DNA of 59,079 bases, from assembly GCA_037441525.1 (NCBI GenBank), contig JBBISA010000020.1:1-59079 (forward strand), given 5' to 3'. The DNA comes from SKVR01 sp037441525. GTDB lineage: Bacteria; Bacteroidota; Bacteroidia; Bacteroidales; UBA7960. Each line of letters opens with the position of its first letter. Position 1 is the stretch's first letter. A program made the translations under genes and the position numbers. Below, in pieces: positions 44,943 to 54,327 of this stretch. The notes beneath the pieces were generated by a model that searched no databases, was not told the DNA's origin, and saw only the letters and a program-made list of their open reading frames with translations.

Positions 44943-45506
44943 ATGGCAACAACAGCTGATATTAAGAACGGACTTTGCATTGAACTGAATGGGGATTTAT
45001 TTTCAGTGGTAGAATTTTTACATGTGAAACCCGGCAAAGGTGGCGCCTTCGTGCGCACAAAACTGCGCAACATGAAAACCGGAAAAGTTATTCCCCACAC
45101 ATTTAATTCGGGGGTAAAACTTAATGTACAGAGGGTTGAACGTCGCCCTTATCAATATCTTTACAAAGACGAAATGGGATACAATTTTATGCATGGAGAA
45201 ACCTTCGAACAGGTTTCTATACCCGAAGAAATTATTAATGCCCCCGAACTACTGAAAGAAGGCCAGGAAGTAGAGGTTGTTTTTCATGCTGATACTGAAA
45301 CTCCGCTAACCTGCGAATTACCGCCTTTTGTTGATCTCGAAATAGTTTATTCTGAACCAGGAGTGAAGGGCGACACCGCCACTAATACCCTGAAACCGGC
45401 AACCCTTGAAACCGGTGCCATAGTAAACGTACCCTTGTTTATTGAAACCGGCGAAAAGATCAGGGTTGATACCCGCACAAAATCCTATTCCGAAAGAGTT
45501 AAATAA
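44943..45506 (+). CDS. efp: Translation elongation factor P
   Basis: A 187-residue EF-P with the expected three beta-barrel domains. The N-terminal domain carries the loop HVKPGKGGAFVRT with Lys32 at the tip, the residue modified in many species. The C-terminal signature ETGEKIRVDTRTKSYSERVK is intact. EF-P relieves ribosome stalling at polyproline stretches. It is 30 bp upstream of lpxD, a pairing seen often in Bacteroidota. Confidence 0.96.
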   Translation: MATTADIKNGLCIELNGDLFSVVEFLHVKPGKGGAFVRTKLRNMKTGKVIPHTFNSGVKLNVQRVERRPYQYLYKDEMGYNFMHGETFEQVSIPEEIINAPELLKEGQEVEVVFHADTETPLTCELPPFVDLEIVYSEPGVKGDTATNTLKPATLETGAIVNVPLFIETGEKIRVDTRTKSYSERVK

Positions 45507-45536
45507 ACCGATTTTTTATTCCAAAAACCAATAATA

Positions 45537-46463
45537 ATGCGGCTTAATCCTACTCAAACCCTTCAGCAGATCGCCGGAATGATTGATGCTCGTTTTGCGG
45601 GAGACCCAACTTTCCCTGTTTCGGGGATCAATGAAATTCACAAAGTAGAAAAGGGTGATCTGACGTTTGTCGATCACCCTAAATACTATGATAAAGCGCT
45701 GAAATCCAACGCTACTACTATCCTAATCAATAAAGATGTAGAATGTCCGCAGGGAAAAGCCCTTATTTTTTCTGATGACCCCTTTCGCGATTACGTTTAT
45801 TTAACCAAACAGTTTAGGCCTTTTGAACCTGCCCAGAGCATGATAAGTCCAACAGCCAGAATAGGTGATGGAACCACCATACAACCAGGGGTTTTTGTGG
45901 GCAACCATGTAAGAATTGGCAAAAACTGTATCATTCACCCCAATGTGAGCATTTACGACCACTCTGTAATTGGCGATAATGTTATAATACATTCAGGAAC
46001 TGTAATTGGCGCCGATGCCTTTTATTTCAAACGCCGACCAGGTTTCTGGGATAAAATGGAATCGTGTGGCAGGGTAATTATTGAAGACAATGTGGAAATT
46101 GGAGCCAATTGCACCATCGACAAAGGGGTATCGGGGGATACGGTTATTGGGTGGGGAACCAAGCTCGATAACCATATTCAGATAGGTCATGATACAATAA
46201 TCGGAAGAAATTGCCTTTTCGCATCGCAGGTTGGGGTTGCCGGTTGTGTTGTTGTTGAAGATGATGTGATTTTATGGGGGCAGGTTGGGGTGCAAAAAGA
46301 CCTTACCATTGGCAAAGGAGCAATAGTATTAGGTCAGTCGGGGGTTGCCAAGAGCATAGCCGGGGGCAAGACCTGGTTTGGTTCGCCAGTGCAGGAAGCC
46401 AGAGAAAAAATGAAGGAACTGGCATTGGTGAAACGATTGCCTGAGCTATTTAATGGGCTTTAA
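45537..46463 (+). CDS. lpxD: LpxD-like UDP-3-O-acylglucosamine N-acyltransferase
   Basis: A 308-residue acyltransferase that adds the N-linked acyl chain in lipid A synthesis. It has an N-terminal uridine-binding domain (about 1-100) and then the left-handed beta-helix of hexapeptide repeats (for example IGDGTTIQPGVFVGNHVRIG). The catalytic His is expected in DNHIQIGHDTIIG. Other landmarks are GTVIGADAF and GQSGVAKSIAGGKTWFGSPV. It is slightly shorter than E. coli LpxD, and a second lpxD copy may exist elsewhere. Co-transcribed with efp. Confidence 0.9.
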   Translation: MRLNPTQTLQQIAGMIDARFAGDPTFPVSGINEIHKVEKGDLTFVDHPKYYDKALKSNATTILINKDVECPQGKALIFSDDPFRDYVYLTKQFRPFEPAQSMISPTARIGDGTTIQPGVFVGNHVRIGKNCIIHPNVSIYDHSVIGDNVIIHSGTVIGADAFYFKRRPGFWDKMESCGRVIIEDNVEIGANCTIDKGVSGDTVIGWGTKLDNHIQIGHDTIIGRNCLFASQVGVAGCVVVEDDVILWGQVGVQKDLTIGKGAIVLGQSGVAKSIAGGKTWFGSPVQEAREKMKELALVKRLPELFNGL

Positions 46464-46483
46464 ATCAAACTAAAATCAAAAAG

Positions 46484-46522
46484 AAAATCCCCTTTCGGCA
46501 ACAGCCTGGAAAGGGGATTTTT
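46484..46522. terminator. Bidirectional terminator after lpxD
   Basis: A 13-bp stem (AAAATCCCCTTTC with GAAAGGGGATTTT) and a T-rich tail serves lpxD and the convergent gene at 46543. Confidence 0.9.
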
Positions 46523-46542
46523 GTAGGTATTTTAATAGTTGC

Positions 46543-47139
46543 TTACCTTGTAAGTTTGGCAATTTCATCAATTTTAATGGTATTGAGCATTTCGGTAACG
46601 TTGCGTTCTTCGGCAATCCCTTTTGTTGATAGGGTAAACAGGGTTGAGCCAACAGGTATTTGAGCCTCCCAGGATACAATACCCGTTTCGTCGGTATTTC
46701 GTTGCAACAAACCACGATAACCACCAACCCTGATTCTTTTCTGGTTGGGGTCGCTGGCAATCATCGGCAAAGACAGTATAGCATTTATGCCGGCCATCAT
46801 GGGTGAATCACCTATAATAGTGACAGTGGCAGTTTGGCTCTTATCGTTGTTCTCGTAATTTCTGGTAACGAACAGCCCCACATAAGCTGCCGATGTAACA
46901 TTATCGCTACCGGCTATTGCACCCAGGGCACTTAGGCGGGTAGGCAATATAGTTAAAATTTCGGCGCCAATGGCCTTGTCAATCTCGTTAAGTGCTTGTT
47001 GCAAAGCAAAGCGCGATTCTTGCAGGTCTCCTGACCGATAGGCAGTTCGGGCATCACCCAATTGTTTGTCAACCTCCTGTGCTGTAAGCAGGGAAAATCC
47101 AAATCCCAGTGCTACTATTGATAATAATATCTGTTTCAT
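46543..47139 (-). CDS. Secreted protein of unknown function, paralog of its upstream neighbour
   Basis: A 198-residue protein with a signal peptide (MKQILLSIVALGFGFSLLTA) and no recognised domain. Its two halves align with the C-terminal 190 residues of the preceding gene product: EILTILPTRLSALGAIAGSD corresponds to KVLESLPTSVSGLNHVQAED, and TVTIIGDSPMMAGINAIL to KATIGNDSALLGLAGYYM. Start and stop overlap as TAATG, so translation is probably coupled. It is likely periplasmic. Confidence 0.75.
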   Translation of the reverse strand: MKQILLSIVALGFGFSLLTAQEVDKQLGDARTAYRSGDLQESRFALQQALNEIDKAIGAEILTILPTRLSALGAIAGSDNVTSAAYVGLFVTRNYENNDKSQTATVTIIGDSPMMAGINAILSLPMIASDPNQKRIRVGGYRGLLQRNTDETGIVSWEAQIPVGSTLFTLSTKGIAEERNVTEMLNTIKIDEIAKLTR

Positions 47140-47936
47140 TACTGTTCTCCTAATCCTTTTTTAATGGTTTCAATATTGAAGGTATTGGCTGCCTGCATAA
47201 ACTGGGTTTCATTGTCGAAGTTAACACCCGTTATTACAAATACTGATGATTGCCCGAAAGGAACACTTAAGGTGTAGCCTTCAGAATCGGTGTAGCGTAT
47301 ATTTGCTCTTTGGCCCTGGTATTGCACCTGTTTCTGGTTGGTTTCATCGGTGCTTTGCATATAGCGGCCGTCCAACATGTAATACCCTGCCAGACCGAGT
47401 AATGCGGAATCGTTTCCGATGGTGGCTTTCACTTCCCTATCCTGGTTGCCCCTGTACATCCTTTCTATCATCAACCCTATAAAATTAGCTCCGGCGCTGC
47501 TTACTCTGTCTTCAGCCTGCACATGGTTGAGCCCTGAAACACTTGTAGGAAGAGACTCCAGTACTTTTTTGCCTACCTCAAGTTCAACCCCCCACAGTGC
47601 ATTGCGAACAGCCGTCTTTGCCTGAATGTAGTTTTTTGAATTCATGGCAGTTGAAGCTTCATTGATACTTGCCAGAACGTCGGGGGCTTGCTGGTTTAAC
47701 CCTGTTCCGCGGCGGTTTTGGGTTCCGTTAGTTCCCTGCTGTTCTCCGGGATTATTGGTATTGCCGGTATCCTGGTTTTGGTTCTGTTGCCGGTTGTCGC
47801 GGAAAATTTCATCCACTACTTTTTGCTCTGTTCTGTCCTGTATTCGCCTGATGAGCGAACCCTGGGCACTTGCGCTCATGGATAGCAAACCCATAATAAG
47901 CATGAGCATGCTGGTCTTTAAAATTGTTGGTCTCAT
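47139..47936 (-). CDS. Secreted protein of unknown function with Gln/Asn-rich linker
   Basis: A 265-residue protein with a signal peptide (MLMLIMGLLSMSASAQG). A basic helix comes first (SLIRRIQDRTEQKVVDEI), then a Gln/Asn/Gly-rich linker (about 50-85) and a conserved domain shared with the next gene (about 88-260). It is the first gene of a coupled pair. No catalytic motif is visible. The repeated 'LxxxLPTxVSGL' helix and 'ATIGNDSxLxGLAGYY' sheet suggest an alpha/beta domain. Envelope location is inferred. Confidence 0.75.
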   Translation of the reverse strand: MRPTILKTSMLMLIMGLLSMSASAQGSLIRRIQDRTEQKVVDEIFRDNRQQNQNQDTGNTNNPGEQQGTNGTQNRRGTGLNQQAPDVLASINEASTAMNSKNYIQAKTAVRNALWGVELEVGKKVLESLPTSVSGLNHVQAEDRVSSAGANFIGLMIERMYRGNQDREVKATIGNDSALLGLAGYYMLDGRYMQSTDETNQKQVQYQGQRANIRYTDSEGYTLSVPFGQSSVFVITGVNFDNETQFMQAANTFNIETIKKGLGEQ

Positions 47937-48171
47937 TGCATCTGTTGATTTAGGTTTATTTTGATAAGTTATTAAAAAAACACGTTTTCAAGTTGTATAT
48001 ACGCGGGGTAAATTTAATATAGTTTTTCATTTTCACCTAAAAAAATATCGGTTTTAAAGTAAAATAATTGTTTTTTCTGTTTTAATGGATTGTCTTACTT
48101 TTATGTTAATTTAGCGTTTGCATTTATAACTGGCATATCATGGTGGTATTAATTGAATCGGGTAAAATAAG

Positions 48172-50106
48172 ATGAGTATGAATTTGAAAGGAAAATGTAA
48201 TTTTTATTTTGTTTTGATGTTGGCCGTTATAATTTCCGGATGCCAGCAACCCGATAAAAATTTAAAATCAGAAATACTGATTCTGGATGAAGCAAACATT
48301 ATGGCTTCAGCCATTCGTGAGTCGATTGGCGGAATTGATCTTCCGGCAGGCTTCCCTTATATTGTCAGAGTGATAGAGTCGGTAGAAAAAAAACGTATTG
48401 CCACCTTTGCCGACGATCAATTTTACATCGACAGCAAACTTCACCCCGACCCTTTGACCTTCAGGAAAAGGGGTGTGTATATCCTTGTAACCCACAACCC
48501 CTTATTGGTGCAGGTTAGAACAGGAAATGATATTGGTTTGATGGCCCAGTGGTCTGGAATAACAGCTGGCCCGGGTTATATTGCCATACAGCAAAAGGCG
48601 GTTGACGGTGATTTAATACAATCTGTTGCCGGATTTATAAAATCAACATCTGAGCAGCTCCCTGAAAAAACAAAATTATCAGGGTTGAAAAAGTATGTTT
48701 TTAATGATCTTACCACTTTTCTGGTTGCAGAACTTGAAGCTTTCAGCATTCCCTCAGAATCGTTTTACAGCCGCTACCTCCTCAAACCTGTGCTTCAACT
48801 GCGGATTATTGAACTTACAAGCACAAACAGCTGGTGGATTAGTTATGCTTTTCTTTTCATCATCTCCATTTTCGTTGCATGGGCTATCAATCGTTTGGTA
48901 TTTGGATTAATAGTGCCCCGCGTTAATGTAAAAATTAAGAATTTGGGGCAAATGGCAGTTGAGTTTTTTACAATTGCCACCTTCACAATACCTGCCATAG
49001 CAAGCACCATAGTTTTATCGGGCGCTCGACTCGAAGACAGGATGGTTCTGATGTATTCTGGCTTAAAAAACATTGACAGGCTCATTTTTGAAGCTACCTC
49101 ATTTGTAACTCCCACACCATGGTATCTGGTAATGTTGGCAACAGTATTATTTCTTTTGAAATCAATACTTCAGAAACCTGACCTTTTGATCATGACAAAC
49201 CTTTCGCCTGTAGACCAACGTAAGGAATACTATAAATACAAAAAACATAATCCGGCCGATTTTGTAATGACCCAGATAGAGCTTGATACAGGCCGTACCC
49301 ACCAAGAAGAAAAAGAGTTACATGATGCACCTTATACCTATTTATTAAGAAAGCATGCCGGACGCACGTTATATTTTACATTTATAATAGGCCTGGCGGC
49401 TTGGTTCTTCCTTCCAAAGGCATTTGCCACAGCTGCCATTTGGTTCTGGCTAGTGGTGCTGTTGCAGGGGCTTGTTGTTTTCGCAATTAAAGCAGGAGAA
49501 AATTCATCTGAGAATTATAAAGGAGAAGAGAATGAATCTAATCAAAATGGCAATTCAGAAGCTGATTCAAATTCCCAAGATTTTAACCAAATTCTTGAAA
49601 ATTATACCAACCTTATAAATGAAAATCCAACCGATACAAAAGCTCTATATCAAAGAGGAGTTTTATGTTTGAAAAATAATCTAATTATTCAGGCCGAAGC
49701 CGACTTTTCTGAAATAATAGATATACATAAGGATGTGGAGCACACACCCTATTTTTTGCCTGCATTATCTAACAAGATAAGGATAGGATTAAAAGCTGGA
49801 AAGTTTAAAGATGCACTTTCAGAAGCTGAGCAACTTGTAGAAAGTGCCCCTATTCCTGTTTCTTTTGTTTTAAGGGCATCGGTTAAATTAAAATTGGAGG
49901 ACTACGAATCAGCCATGGATGATATAAATATTGCGCTTGAAAAAAACCCGGACTTTGCTGAAGCATTTCTTATGCGCGGTGCAATTTATGCCGAAATTAA
50001 AAATGAAATTGAGCTGGCTTGTGCTGATTTCAGAAAAGCGCAGGAAAACGGTATGGGAGGTAACCCCGAATTAGACCAATATATTGCAAAATATTGCAGT
50101 AAATAA
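48172..50106 (+). CDS. Lipoprotein with TPM-like domain, membrane helices and C-terminal TPRs
   Basis: A 644-residue protein. A lipoprotein-like signal ends AVIISGC (Cys24). Residues about 33-165 resemble a TPM domain (FPYIVRVIESVEKKRIATFA, then KRGVYILVTHNPLLVQVRTG and GLMAQWSGITAGPG), although most of the usual acidic metal ligands are not obvious. About five hydrophobic helices follow (220-245, 260-285, 310-330, 395-415, 418-438), then an Asn/Glu/Ser-rich linker (about 445-475) and TPR motifs (about 480-625, for example ALYQRGVLCLKNNLIIQAEA and ALEKNPDFAEAFLMRGAIYA). I know no characterised protein with this order. It stands alone. Confidence 0.65.
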   Translation: MSMNLKGKCNFYFVLMLAVIISGCQQPDKNLKSEILILDEANIMASAIRESIGGIDLPAGFPYIVRVIESVEKKRIATFADDQFYIDSKLHPDPLTFRKRGVYILVTHNPLLVQVRTGNDIGLMAQWSGITAGPGYIAIQQKAVDGDLIQSVAGFIKSTSEQLPEKTKLSGLKKYVFNDLTTFLVAELEAFSIPSESFYSRYLLKPVLQLRIIELTSTNSWWISYAFLFIISIFVAWAINRLVFGLIVPRVNVKIKNLGQMAVEFFTIATFTIPAIASTIVLSGARLEDRMVLMYSGLKNIDRLIFEATSFVTPTPWYLVMLATVLFLLKSILQKPDLLIMTNLSPVDQRKEYYKYKKHNPADFVMTQIELDTGRTHQEEKELHDAPYTYLLRKHAGRTLYFTFIIGLAAWFFLPKAFATAAIWFWLVVLLQGLVVFAIKAGENSSENYKGEENESNQNGNSEADSNSQDFNQILENYTNLINENPTDTKALYQRGVLCLKNNLIIQAEADFSEIIDIHKDVEHTPYFLPALSNKIRIGLKAGKFKDALSEAEQLVESAPIPVSFVLRASVKLKLEDYESAMDDINIALEKNPDFAEAFLMRGAIYAEIKNEIELACADFRKAQENGMGGNPELDQYIAKYCSK

Positions 50107-50323
50107 ATTGGGGGCATTTAATAATTACCAATTTCTGATAAACTTCTTTTTTGTGGCATAGTGCCTGATTGATGTTATAATAGGCTGTGATTCTATTTTT
50201 TTTTACTTGCCGAAAAATTGCCAAAATTCGTATTAAATTTGCCTAAATTTTAACAACTTAATCAGCAGGCTAATGTTAGCAAATCCAAAAATTATTTCAA
50301 TCAGAAACAAAAAACTTTTTGCC

Positions 50324-51211
50324 ATGTCAGTAAAAGCCTTTTCAAGACTTACATCCATTATTCTTCCGATAGTATCATTTATTTTTATTCTGGCATCATG
50401 CCAACAGAGCAATCAGCAGGAAGTTGAGCGGCTTCAGGCTGAGAACGACTCATTGCGGTTACAGGTCGAAACCACCTCATCGAATGTGGAGCTCTATTTT
50501 GCTGACCTTAATCAGATTGAAGAAAATCTTCGCCAGATCAAACAAAAGGAAAATCTCATTACCCGTCAGGCATCTGGAGATATTGAACTTGGCCGAACCC
50601 AAAAGGATCGCATCAATGATGATATCAGACTTATTAGCGAACTGATGGAAAAGAACCGCAACCTCATAGCCAATCTCAATAACCGTTTGCGCAATGCCAA
50701 CACACGTATTGCCGGTTTTGAAGAAATGGTGGCAAGGTTAAACAGCACTATCGAAGAAAAGGAAATCGAAATAGAATTGCTGCGAGGCCAACTGGCAACC
50801 ATGAACCTCAGGGTTGATTTTTTAAACGCAAAAGTAGACACCCTGGAAAGGGATTCGAGGGATAAGGCCCGCCGCATTGAAGAACAAACCATTGAAATGA
50901 ACACCGGCTACTATATTATCGGAACCCGCAAGGAACTTTCAGATATTAAAGTTATTTCGCGCGAAGGTGGTTTTCTGGGAATTGGACGCACCAGTCGTAT
51001 TATGGCCGATTTCGATCACAGTAATTTTACACGCGTTGATATAAGACGCGACCTGAAAATAAATATTATCGGCCTAAGACCCGAGCTTATTACCAATCAC
51101 CCTACTGATTCATACCGTATTTATCATCAAAACGGAGAAACCTTTCTCGAAGTTACCAATCCGGCCGGTTTCTGGACTGCCAGCCGCTATCTGGTTATAG
51201 CTGTGAGATAA
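50324..51211 (+). CDS. Coiled-coil lipoprotein of unknown function
   Basis: A 295-residue protein from the ATG at 50324, chosen because it directly precedes the lipoprotein signal ending FIFILASC; the longer frame starts at 50273. The mature part begins with a long coiled coil (about 32-195, heptads such as EVERLQAENDSLRLQVE and RIAGFEEMVARLNSTIEEKE). It then has a compact C-terminal domain with YYIIGTRKELSDIKVI, GGFLGIGRTSRIM and DSYRIYHQNGETFLEV. Similar coiled-coil lipoproteins with the 'IGTxKEL' domain are common in Bacteroidota and uncharacterised. It ends at a strong terminator. Confidence 0.75.
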   Translation: MSVKAFSRLTSIILPIVSFIFILASCQQSNQQEVERLQAENDSLRLQVETTSSNVELYFADLNQIEENLRQIKQKENLITRQASGDIELGRTQKDRINDDIRLISELMEKNRNLIANLNNRLRNANTRIAGFEEMVARLNSTIEEKEIEIELLRGQLATMNLRVDFLNAKVDTLERDSRDKARRIEEQTIEMNTGYYIIGTRKELSDIKVISREGGFLGIGRTSRIMADFDHSNFTRVDIRRDLKINIIGLRPELITNHPTDSYRIYHQNGETFLEVTNPAGFWTASRYLVIAVR

Positions 51212-51237
51212 AACATAGGAAATATTCCCCTAATACT

Positions 51238-51274
51238 GAAAAGCCGGCACCCCATTGTGAGATGCCGGCTTTTC
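51238..51274. terminator. Bidirectional terminator
   Basis: A perfect 12-bp stem, GAAAAGCCGGCA (51238-51249) with TGCCGGCTTTTC (51263-51274), between convergent genes. Confidence 0.92.
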
Positions 51275-51281
51275 TACTTTT

Positions 51282-53048
51282 TCAGAACCCGTTCAGCTCC
51301 ATGGTTACAGTGGGTATGAGCAGCAGAAATCCCAGGATAATCAGCGATAAAATGAGTGGCCAAACCCATTTTACCCATTTAGAATAAGGGATGCGGGCAA
51401 TACCCAATACAGCAATCAGAACGCCCGATGTGGGGGTGATCATATTGGTGAATCCATCGCCAAACTGAAACGCCATAACAGTTGCCTGTCGCGAAATGCC
51501 TATAATATCGCTGAAGGGGGCCATAATGGGCATGGTAATAGCTGCCTTGGCCGACCCTGAGGGGATTACAATATTGATGATGGTTTGGATTACATACATA
51601 ACCCCAAGCGAGGCAATATCGCCAAATTTGCCCATTGCTTTCGACAGACCATATAAAATTGAGTCGATAATTCCTCCATCGGTAAGTACCACGATAATAC
51701 CACCCGCAAGACCTACAATAACTGCTGCCGACATGATGTCTTTCACCCCTTCGAGAAACAGTTTTGCAATTTCATCGGCGGTTTTGTTGATGGCCAGCCC
51801 GCTGGCAACCCCAAGGGCCAGAAAAAGGGTGGCAATCTCCATTACATACCAGTGATAACCCATTACTCCCACAATCAGGTAAATAATGGTAAAGGCAAGT
51901 AATAACAAAATGAAGAAGTGAACCGATTTACCCAATGATAAAATACCCAGGATAGCGAATAAAACTGTTGTAATGGGCATGGCATTGAATCTGAACGACC
52001 AGTCGCCGAGTGTCATTTCAGACACCGGATATAGGAAGGAGAAAACAGCAAGTACAGCAGTGATAATTCCAAATACAACCCAGGCGACATTAGGGGTGTA
52101 ATAGGTAACAGAGTCTTCAACACCACTTTCCATCTTTCGCCAGTATGAATCTTCCTCGTACATAATGGATGCATTGGGTTTGAGTTTTATTTTCCGGGCA
52201 TAGCGCAAAACAAAAACTATCCCCAGCAGATTTATTAAAAACCAGCTGAATATACGGTATTCAAATCCTGAAAACAGGGGTACATCGGCCAGACCCTGGG
52301 CAATGCCTATGGTGAAGGGATTGAGAATTGCCCCGGCAAACCCCAGATGAGCACCCACATACACCATCGAAACCCCAACCAGTGAATCGTAGCCCATTGA
52401 AATGGCCAGCGGAATCAGGATGATGGTAAAGGCAATGGTTTCTTCACTCATGCCGAAAATAGCCCCGAAAATGCTGAACATCACCATGATAAGAACAATT
52501 ATAATATTGTCTACGCCCAGCTTTCGCAGTACAATATTTTTTTCGAGTTTACGGGTAAAGCGAAGAAAGGCGAATATCCCTACATCAATGGCTTTGCTTT
52601 GGTTCATAATCCAGAAAGCGCCTCCAATCATCAAAATAAAAATGATGATATTGCTTTGTCTTACAAACCCATTGAAAAGTGCTGAAAAAAGTTGCCAGCT
52701 TTGTTTGTGAGTGGTGAATTTCTCCGGATGCTCGCTGTAGAGGTCGTTGTTGTAAAAGTAAAGTCTTTCGTCTTTTCGTACCTTCTGGTGATAACCATTC
52801 TCAATAAGCCAGGGCAGATGCTCAAGGGAGTAAAACACCCTTTTTTCAGATTTAACTATTGCTGGTTCTCCGGCCAGAAAAGATGAAAGATTTTTCTCCC
52901 AGGTAAATTTGAGTTCGGTCCGAAGTTGACCATCTTCCAAACGCGATACTTCGATATATTTTCCGGGGGGTATAATCCATGTAAGGATGGCCGAGAAGGC
53001 AATAATGGCAAAAACTATCACATAGGTGTGGGGTACTTTTTTAAACAT
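51282..53048 (-). CDS. YfcC-family transporter with unusual extracytoplasmic insert
   Basis: A 588-residue inner-membrane carrier of the YfcC/DcuC-like group, thought to move amino acids or dicarboxylates. The N-terminus (KVPHTYVIVFAIIAFSAILT, then WIIPPGKY) and the cores GMSEETIAFTIILIPLAISMG, IPSGSAKAAITMPIMAPFSD and DGFTNMITPTSGVLIAVLG are typical. Most relatives have about 450-510 residues. The extra length here lies mainly between the first two helices (about 30-115), a polar loop rich in Lys, Glu, Tyr and His. It is 23 bp downstream of a cyanophycinase-like gene, so uptake of released peptides or amino acids is plausible. Confidence 0.88.
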   Translation of the reverse strand: MFKKVPHTYVIVFAIIAFSAILTWIIPPGKYIEVSRLEDGQLRTELKFTWEKNLSSFLAGEPAIVKSEKRVFYSLEHLPWLIENGYHQKVRKDERLYFYNNDLYSEHPEKFTTHKQSWQLFSALFNGFVRQSNIIIFILMIGGAFWIMNQSKAIDVGIFAFLRFTRKLEKNIVLRKLGVDNIIIVLIMVMFSIFGAIFGMSEETIAFTIILIPLAISMGYDSLVGVSMVYVGAHLGFAGAILNPFTIGIAQGLADVPLFSGFEYRIFSWFLINLLGIVFVLRYARKIKLKPNASIMYEEDSYWRKMESGVEDSVTYYTPNVAWVVFGIITAVLAVFSFLYPVSEMTLGDWSFRFNAMPITTVLFAILGILSLGKSVHFFILLLLAFTIIYLIVGVMGYHWYVMEIATLFLALGVASGLAINKTADEIAKLFLEGVKDIMSAAVIVGLAGGIIVVLTDGGIIDSILYGLSKAMGKFGDIASLGVMYVIQTIINIVIPSGSAKAAITMPIMAPFSDIIGISRQATVMAFQFGDGFTNMITPTSGVLIAVLGIARIPYSKWVKWVWPLILSLIILGFLLLIPTVTMELNGF

Positions 53049-53071
53049 AAGATGGTGTGTGTTTTGGGTGG

Positions 53072-53929
53072 TTAATTGAGTTTAAATTTTTCGCCGGGAA
53101 GATAGATATCTATCCGAAGATTGCGGGCTCCTAATTTGGTATTAAAGTCAAAACGGCTTTTGTATGGGTTTCTGAATACCAGCACCTGAGAGTCTCCAAT
53201 TACTTCAGCAGTATTGCCCCGTACCAGTAAGGCTGTTGATTCATCTATACCAATCCCCCACTGATCAGGCTTTTCAACAATGGCTGTCAGAAGGCGATTG
53301 TAGCGGCTTCGTATTACAAAATGCTGGTCAATAATAGACTTATTAATAAACCCAAGACCTCGATTTAACTCCAGATTATCAGACTCTATGGTTTGAAAGG
53401 TTTCGTTGTATTCATGGTTTCGAAGTTCGTTCCCGGTAATCATAAATTGGCTCATTACTGCAGCTCCGGCGCTGGTGCCTGCGATCATTGCCCCTTTTTC
53501 CCATGCTTCACGAATCGACTGTTCAATGGCTGTGCCCCCAACAATTTCCATAAACCGGTTCTGGTCGCCACCACTTATGAAAATGAGTTTGGCATTGCGC
53601 ACTGAATCTGTTTTTGAGGCAGAAATCACTTCGCCTGACTGGAAATTGATCCCTGCAACCTGACTTGCTCCATTTTCGACAAACTGCTGCGTTAACCAAA
53701 TGATGACCGAGTCGGGAATACTGCTTGCCATGGGAAGAATTACAGCATAGCCTCCCTTGTTCAGGCCCGATTCATCAAGCATCCGCTTAACCAGTTGGGG
53801 CGGACGATTTCCACCGCCTATAATAAACAAACTTCCCTTCTGATTATTATTTTCAGATAATTCAGGGCTTTTGGGGCTGCAGGAGAAAAGCCCAAGAAGG
53901 ACCGCAAGCAGGTATAGCGACCGGTACAT
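53072..53929 (-). CDS. Cyanophycinase-like S51 family peptidase, lipoprotein
   Basis: A 285-residue serine peptidase of the cyanophycinase/peptidase E clan. Start taken at 53929 because it opens a lipoprotein signal ending LLGLFSC; a frame from 53974 adds 15 residues. Motifs: GSLFIIGGGNRPP, FISGGDQNRFME, the nucleophile Ser in GTSAGAAVMSQ, IIDQHFVIRSRYNRL and GIGIDESTALLV. Cyanophycinases release beta-Asp-Arg dipeptides, but secreted versions in heterotrophs may cleave other Asp-peptides. First gene of a pair with the YfcC transporter. Confidence 0.88.
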   Translation of the reverse strand: MYRSLYLLAVLLGLFSCSPKSPELSENNNQKGSLFIIGGGNRPPQLVKRMLDESGLNKGGYAVILPMASSIPDSVIIWLTQQFVENGASQVAGINFQSGEVISASKTDSVRNAKLIFISGGDQNRFMEIVGGTAIEQSIREAWEKGAMIAGTSAGAAVMSQFMITGNELRNHEYNETFQTIESDNLELNRGLGFINKSIIDQHFVIRSRYNRLLTAIVEKPDQWGIGIDESTALLVRGNTAEVIGDSQVLVFRNPYKSRFDFNTKLGARNLRIDIYLPGEKFKLN

Positions 53930-54327
53930 AAGTATTATTTTATTGCTAAATAATCGTTTCTTTTTCTGAACCAAATAAGCTGCAATCGGGAAATCTTTTC
54001 ATTGTAATGTAAGAGTAAACTGTAAACTACTGAATAATTATCGGGTTATTGCTTGGTATAAATAATTGCGAGCCAGTTTCCTGAATCCGTAAGGCATTTT
54101 TTAATTTCCACAAATTTACAGAAATAACATGTTGAATGCCTCTAAATGTTTGTGTATAATCAATACCTGTAATTTGCTGAATTTATACATGGGCAACTTG
54201 TGGCATAGGGGCTGGCTGCTTTGCGAAATTCTATTATTTTTGCACCCGGTCGGGAGGCTGATCATAATCCAACTGCCTTGCCGAAAAATTAACTTTATAA
54301 AACTCATTATTATTTGATTACAATTTT
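53930..54327. other. Divergent intergenic region before asnS
   Basis: AT-rich. TATTTTTG at 54235-54242 is a -7 candidate for asnS, and TAAATTTG (complement of 54111-54118) for the minus strand. Two overlapping frames of 62-63 codons are chance. No repeat or RNA gene is seen. Confidence 0.45.
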
